From NCBI GenBank assembly GCA_945898275.1, contig CAMDHZ010000002.1, positions 131,007 through 195,006 on the forward strand: a DNA stretch of 64,000 bases, written 5' to 3'. The notes below the pieces were generated by a model that saw nothing but the letters and a program-made list of their open reading frames with translations, ran no database searches and was not told the DNA's origin. This DNA comes from Chitinophaga pinensis. Its GTDB lineage: Bacteria > Bacteroidota > Bacteroidia > UKL13-3. A program made the position numbers and the translations under genes. Position 1 is the first letter of the stretch; every line of letters starts with the position of its first letter. Shown here in pieces: positions 60,319 through 64,000 of the stretch.

Positions 60319-61579
60319 AGACGCTCTAGATCAGCAACTATTCGATAGCTTGCATACCTTTGAAAGCACACCAAATGATAAGTTGTTTGAAAGCATGCAA
60401 ACTCAACGCAACAATAAGAAAAGGAAAATGGTCTTTGCTTGGTTTTGGCTTTTACCAGTTGCTGCTGCAAGTATTTTAGCATTTAGTTATTGGTTTCGGT
60501 TTGAACCAACCTTAGCGCCCCAAAAACAAGTAGGAAATAAGCTTGCTGATAAAGCACCTTTAAATACACCTGAAAAGAAACTTACTTCTAAAAAGCACCA
60601 CCATAAAAATTCAAATAAAGCCTCAAAGAATTTCACGAGTCAAAGTTTGGTTCAAACCGAAAAAAAAGAGCACCGGAAAATTAGAAAATTAACACCAAGA
60701 AAAGCTCTTAAAGAACCAATGAGCACTGCGGAACAAAAGGGCCAGCAAGCGCTACCTATAATTGAGAATGTTAATCCCACTGCTTTTAATTCAACAGGGT
60801 TTTCTAATCTATTTAATGATTCCCTGAACTTTGCAGATACAATTAGGGCATCGGTTTGCGAAAACATTGAAATTCCAGCTGATAAATTGGGTTTAATTAA
60901 TGTACAAAGTGATAAGCCTAATAAGCAATGGTGGCTAGCTGCTAATTATCTGCAGTTATTTGGAAAAGGTGTGTTAAGTAATAATGAGGAGAGCTTTTTA
61001 CAAATAACAGATAAACCATCAAGTAACTCTGCACAAGCTGCTTATGGCTTGAATCTTTTGCTGGGAAAGCGAATTTACAAGAATTTTTGGCTCTGGACGG
61101 GCTTGCAATATCAACGTACCATTTTTACTGACATGCGCTTATATACTGACTATACGGAAGGAAATATTAATGCAAGTGGGGATGAGATGTTTTATCATAA
61201 GCAATACTTTGATTTAAATTATACAACAGCCACTTTACCGCTTGGAATAACTTACTTGAAGCAACTGAATAAATGGCAATTAAAAATGGATGTTGCTGCT
61301 CAATTTAACTATCTTTTAGCTACCTCTTCTATGCGCTATGATCCTATAAGTAAAGCCATTGAATCGCCTATTAATGCCGCAAATCAAGATAGATTTAATA
61401 GAAAAATGTTTGGCCTTACAAGCACGGCATCGGCAGGATACAGCATTCGAAAAAATCTTTGGATGAATGCAGGTTTAGGGGCAATTGGTTACCGCAGAAG
61501 TTATTTAAATCCAAGTGTATACAATAAGAAACCAAGCGCCAATTTTGTCATACAAATGGGATTACAATATTATTTTTAA
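60302..61579 (+). CDS. Membrane-anchored outer-membrane-related protein co-encoded with the sigma factor (possible anti-sigma)
   Basis: Short N-terminal cytosolic region, one TM, beta-rich C-terminus; overlaps the sigma gene. Confidence 0.6.
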   Translation: MNTKDKDALDQQLFDSLHTFESTPNDKLFESMQTQRNNKKRKMVFAWFWLLPVAAASILAFSYWFRFEPTLAPQKQVGNKLADKAPLNTPEKKLTSKKHHHKNSNKASKNFTSQSLVQTEKKEHRKIRKLTPRKALKEPMSTAEQKGQQALPIIENVNPTAFNSTGFSNLFNDSLNFADTIRASVCENIEIPADKLGLINVQSDKPNKQWWLAANYLQLFGKGVLSNNEESFLQITDKPSSNSAQAAYGLNLLLGKRIYKNFWLWTGLQYQRTIFTDMRLYTDYTEGNINASGDEMFYHKQYFDLNYTTATLPLGITYLKQLNKWQLKMDVAAQFNYLLATSSMRYDPISKAIESPINAANQDRFNRKMFGLTSTASAGYSIRKNLWMNAGLGAIGYRRSYLNPSVYNKKPSANFVIQMGLQYYF

Positions 61580-61634
61580 ACTTTGTAACATGCGAGTCAT
61601 TTAGATAGTCTTTGGTATATAATCATTAATAGCT

Positions 61635-62366
61635 ATGCAAAAATTAAACAACCTGGCAGCCATGTTTGCCATTTCAATTTTAGTAGGATTTGTATCTTGT
61701 AAGAAATTAGAAGAAGGAAAGGGCAGTGGTGGCGGCTATTCCAAAGATTGCAATCTTTCAGGCACCTTAATCAAAACAGATTATAGTAGAAGTGTTTTAA
61801 ACAATTTATGGATACAGGGTGGCAACGGAGAGATTTACCAAGCCTGCGCCAATGACATAATTAACTTTACGGCAGAAAGTTATACCGAAGGACAAAAAGT
61901 AGTATTTGGCACAAGAGCGCTAAAGTCAAATGAAACTTGCGAAAGTATTTTTATTGAATGCCCAAATGGAATGATTATGCCTACCCAAAAGGTTGGTATT
62001 ACTTGTATTAATAAGGTTTCTGGCAAGTGTAGCAAAAGTTTAATCAATAGTCCGTCTTTAGATAAAGAGCAAACAGTAAGCATAGAAAACGTATGGCAAG
62101 AAGGAAACAATTTAAAGTTATTAGTGGCATTTAGTGGCTGTAATTTTGATGCTTCACCCATTAATTTACATTGGGATGGGAATCTAAAGGAGAGCATGCC
62201 TATGCAGATAGAATTTGCATTAGGAAATATGCCAGCGCCACAGATGTGTTTGGCCTATTTTACAGATACGCTTTGTTATGATATAAGTAGTTTAAAAGCG
62301 CATGGCAATCAATATATCCTGCAAGTAAAGGGTTATAAAAAAGGACAAATTCCAATTAAGTTTTAA
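61635..62366 (+). CDS. Hypothetical lipoprotein
   Basis: Lipobox GFVSC. Confidence 0.55.
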   Translation: MQKLNNLAAMFAISILVGFVSCKKLEEGKGSGGGYSKDCNLSGTLIKTDYSRSVLNNLWIQGGNGEIYQACANDIINFTAESYTEGQKVVFGTRALKSNETCESIFIECPNGMIMPTQKVGITCINKVSGKCSKSLINSPSLDKEQTVSIENVWQEGNNLKLLVAFSGCNFDASPINLHWDGNLKESMPMQIEFALGNMPAPQMCLAYFTDTLCYDISSLKAHGNQYILQVKGYKKGQIPIKF

Positions 62367-62858
62367 TTAGGGTGTAGCTGTGATATGCAGTTGTGTGCCC
62401 AGATTTCGTACATAATACTGTCTAAGGCCCCGCTTTGCGGGGCCTTCTATTTGCGAACCATTGCTGGCCACAAACCTAGACCCGCAACAACTTGTAAAAT
62501 TACTGCCTTTAAATTGTCCGCATTTAAAAAAAATACCTGAGGCTTCAACACTTACATAACTGCAACTACTATCTACATTCACTGGGCAAGATCTGTCGAA
62601 GGCAACATATTTTTCCTGCCCTTCAAAGCCAGTATTATATATAATTATCCCGCGCTGTCTGTACCCTTGGTTCAACTCATAAGCATAGCCATTGGTAAAT
62701 TGTAAATCTGCATAGCTTGGCAAATTTAAGTTCACATAAAAATCTACATTAACAGGCGGAAAAAAATCGCCTTGTTGGTTTCTGCTTTCATCCTTACGAC
62801 AACCAGCAAAAACCAGCGTTGCTAAACAAAAAACTAGAATGATTCTCATTACCTTCAT
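62367..62858 (-). CDS. Hypothetical lipoprotein, Rieske-like cysteines
   Basis: Lipobox VFAGC; CPVNVDSSCSYVSVEASGIFFKCGQFKGSNFTSCCGSRF. Confidence 0.5.
   Translation of the reverse strand: MKVMRIILVFCLATLVFAGCRKDESRNQQGDFFPPVNVDFYVNLNLPSYADLQFTNGYAYELNQGYRQRGIIIYNTGFEGQEKYVAFDRSCPVNVDSSCSYVSVEASGIFFKCGQFKGSNFTSCCGSRFVASNGSQIEGPAKRGLRQYYVRNLGTQLHITATP
62424..62446. repeat. Perfect GC-rich inverted repeat inside a CDS
   Basis: AAGGCCCCGC-TTT-GCGGGGCCTT. Confidence 0.9.
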
Positions 62859-62903
62859 GCCTCAAAGATAACTGATTTAACGCTGAGATGATTACATCAA
62901 TAC

Positions 62904-63410
62904 TTATAAACCTGAATTGGGAATTTCCTCAAGTTCTAGTACTTCTTTATAATAGTTTTTGCCATCAGAAAACACACCAATTAAAACAAGTTTTTTACCT
63001 CGCTTATCTACAGTATAAGTAACCCTTCGCACAAAATCTGTACCTGTTGGAATCGTAAAAAAGCTAAAAGATTTAGCCTCTTTCCAATCGGCATACCATA
63101 AAATACCAGCCCCAGAACTTGTTAACTTTTGAAACGAATTGCCCCAAGAAACAGGATATGCTTTAACTTTAAAATCTATTTGGTTATAGGTGTCGCTGCT
63201 ATTATCCCAAAAAATAATGGAACCTAAAGTATCTAGGTCATAAATGGTTTTATTAAAATCGCCCGATACCGAATCTTGCTTTATCCATTGGTATCGGCTA
63301 ATTTTTCTAGGTCCGCTAAAGTTTTGTCTTAAACCATTTTCAGTTTTGCAGGCGCCAAGTGTTACTAAAACAATTAAAAGGGCGGTTTGAACCAAGCGAT
63401 TAATCTTCAT
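62904..63410 (-). CDS. Hypothetical lipoprotein
   Basis: Lipobox TLGAC. Confidence 0.55.
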   Translation of the reverse strand: MKINRLVQTALLIVLVTLGACKTENGLRQNFSGPRKISRYQWIKQDSVSGDFNKTIYDLDTLGSIIFWDNSSDTYNQIDFKVKAYPVSWGNSFQKLTSSGAGILWYADWKEAKSFSFFTIPTGTDFVRRVTYTVDKRGKKLVLIGVFSDGKNYYKEVLELEEIPNSGL

Positions 63411-64000
63411 AAACGTTGAGGTTTAGTTGTAATCCTGCGAAAAGCATAAAATAATCCATCTTCCAATATTGATTGTCTGGGTAGTCATAGAAATTTCCAT
63501 TGGGAATTACCTGTTCATAGGCTTCAAAATTTACGGGTACCCATGAGTCACTCGCGCCGTCTTCGCCTCTCACACCAGATAAATCGTTGTAATAACCACC
63601 TGCATTAGTAGCGCCAGCAATTCCAAAATATAGGTTCAATGGACCTTTTAATTTTATGCTGGTGTCTATTTTATAGAAAAATCCAAAAGTATTATATGTG
63701 CCGTTAATAGGCTGCATCTGACTAAATGAAACGGTACCATCAGGGTATTCGTAATTTGAAACCAAAGAACTGGTAGCAAAACCTATGCGCGTTTGTAGTG
63801 CCCATTTTTTTCTGTTCCCAAATACCAATCCGAAATCTAATGGTGTGCGGTTGAGTAAGGTAAATTGCCTAATGTTTCCATTGGTAAACTCTGCCTTCAT
63901 AACATTTCTAGCAGCGCTCAAGTTTAAGCACATGCCAAAATTATCAGACAGCCAGAAACGCATTCCTATGTCTGTTAGATAAGGAATACCCACTGCTCCC
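63400..64000 (-). CDS. Outer-membrane beta-barrel protein, partial (5' end beyond window)
   Basis: Open frame continues to window edge; alternating strands (YFMLFAGLQLNLNVYED). Confidence 0.6.
   Translation of the reverse strand, partial: GAVGIPYLTDIGMRFWLSDNFGMCLNLSAARNVMKAEFTNGNIRQFTLLNRTPLDFGLVFGNRKKWALQTRIGFATSSLVSNYEYPDGTVSFSQMQPINGTYNTFGFFYKIDTSIKLKGPLNLYFGIAGATNAGGYYNDLSGVRGEDGASDSWVPVNFEAYEQVIPNGNFYDYPDNQYWKMDYFMLFAGLQLNLNVYED

Larger units (their letters stand above)
8438..63393. repeat. Dispersed 10-bp iterated motif GGTTTGAACC/GGTTCAAACC (18 exact copies)
   Basis: Copy starts: 8438, 8582, 11535, 13188, 17859, 22792, 24265, 31110, 32451, 38024, 38535, 38607, 39988, 52758, 57174, 60498, 60649, 63384. 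Confidence 0.85.

Noticed and set aside
62424-62446. Calling the GC hairpin a standard terminator
   Set aside because: No T-run follows and it lies within the coding sequence; reported as a finding instead.
8438-63393. Iterated motif as a polar recombination or segregation signal (Chi/KOPS)
   Set aside because: Exact copies are split 9:9 between strands within this window.

Overview
This is a 64-kb chromosomal window from an AT-rich member of the Bacteroidota. Supporting evidence includes T9SS C-terminal sorting domains, TAnnTTTG-type promoters, a SusC-like TonB receptor with DUF4249, and DUF2723. Most of it is housekeeping: ybeY end, mnmG, pheS, pyrF, gmhA, dsbD-like, rlmB, metG, hrpB, tRNA-Ser(GGA) and tRNA-Arg(CCT). 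Secreted and outer-membrane genes are interspersed. An accessory segment at about 43.0-54.4 kb carries a two-component system, several repeat-rich surface proteins, a truncated gene duplicate fused to an orphan T9SS tail, and a decayed IS256-type transposase end. I found no CRISPR array, prophage or recognisable defence system. The strongest unexplained signal is an over-represented asymmetric-centre palindrome, GGTTTGAACC / GGTTCAAACC. I count 18 exact copies by eye, 9 per strand, in unrelated genes and in all three codon phases, which suggests DNA-level selection similar to HIP1 or uptake sequences. Other items of note: a parS-like site at the ybeY stop beside mnmG; a HAD phosphatase-PGDH-ACT fusion whose PGDH domain seems to lack catalytic Arg and His; an 11-copy 22-bp tandem array with a 6-nt variable core; an ECF sigma gene with no canonical start codon; and a hairpin plus T-run abutting a start codon. 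All calls come from reading the sequence; no database search was run.
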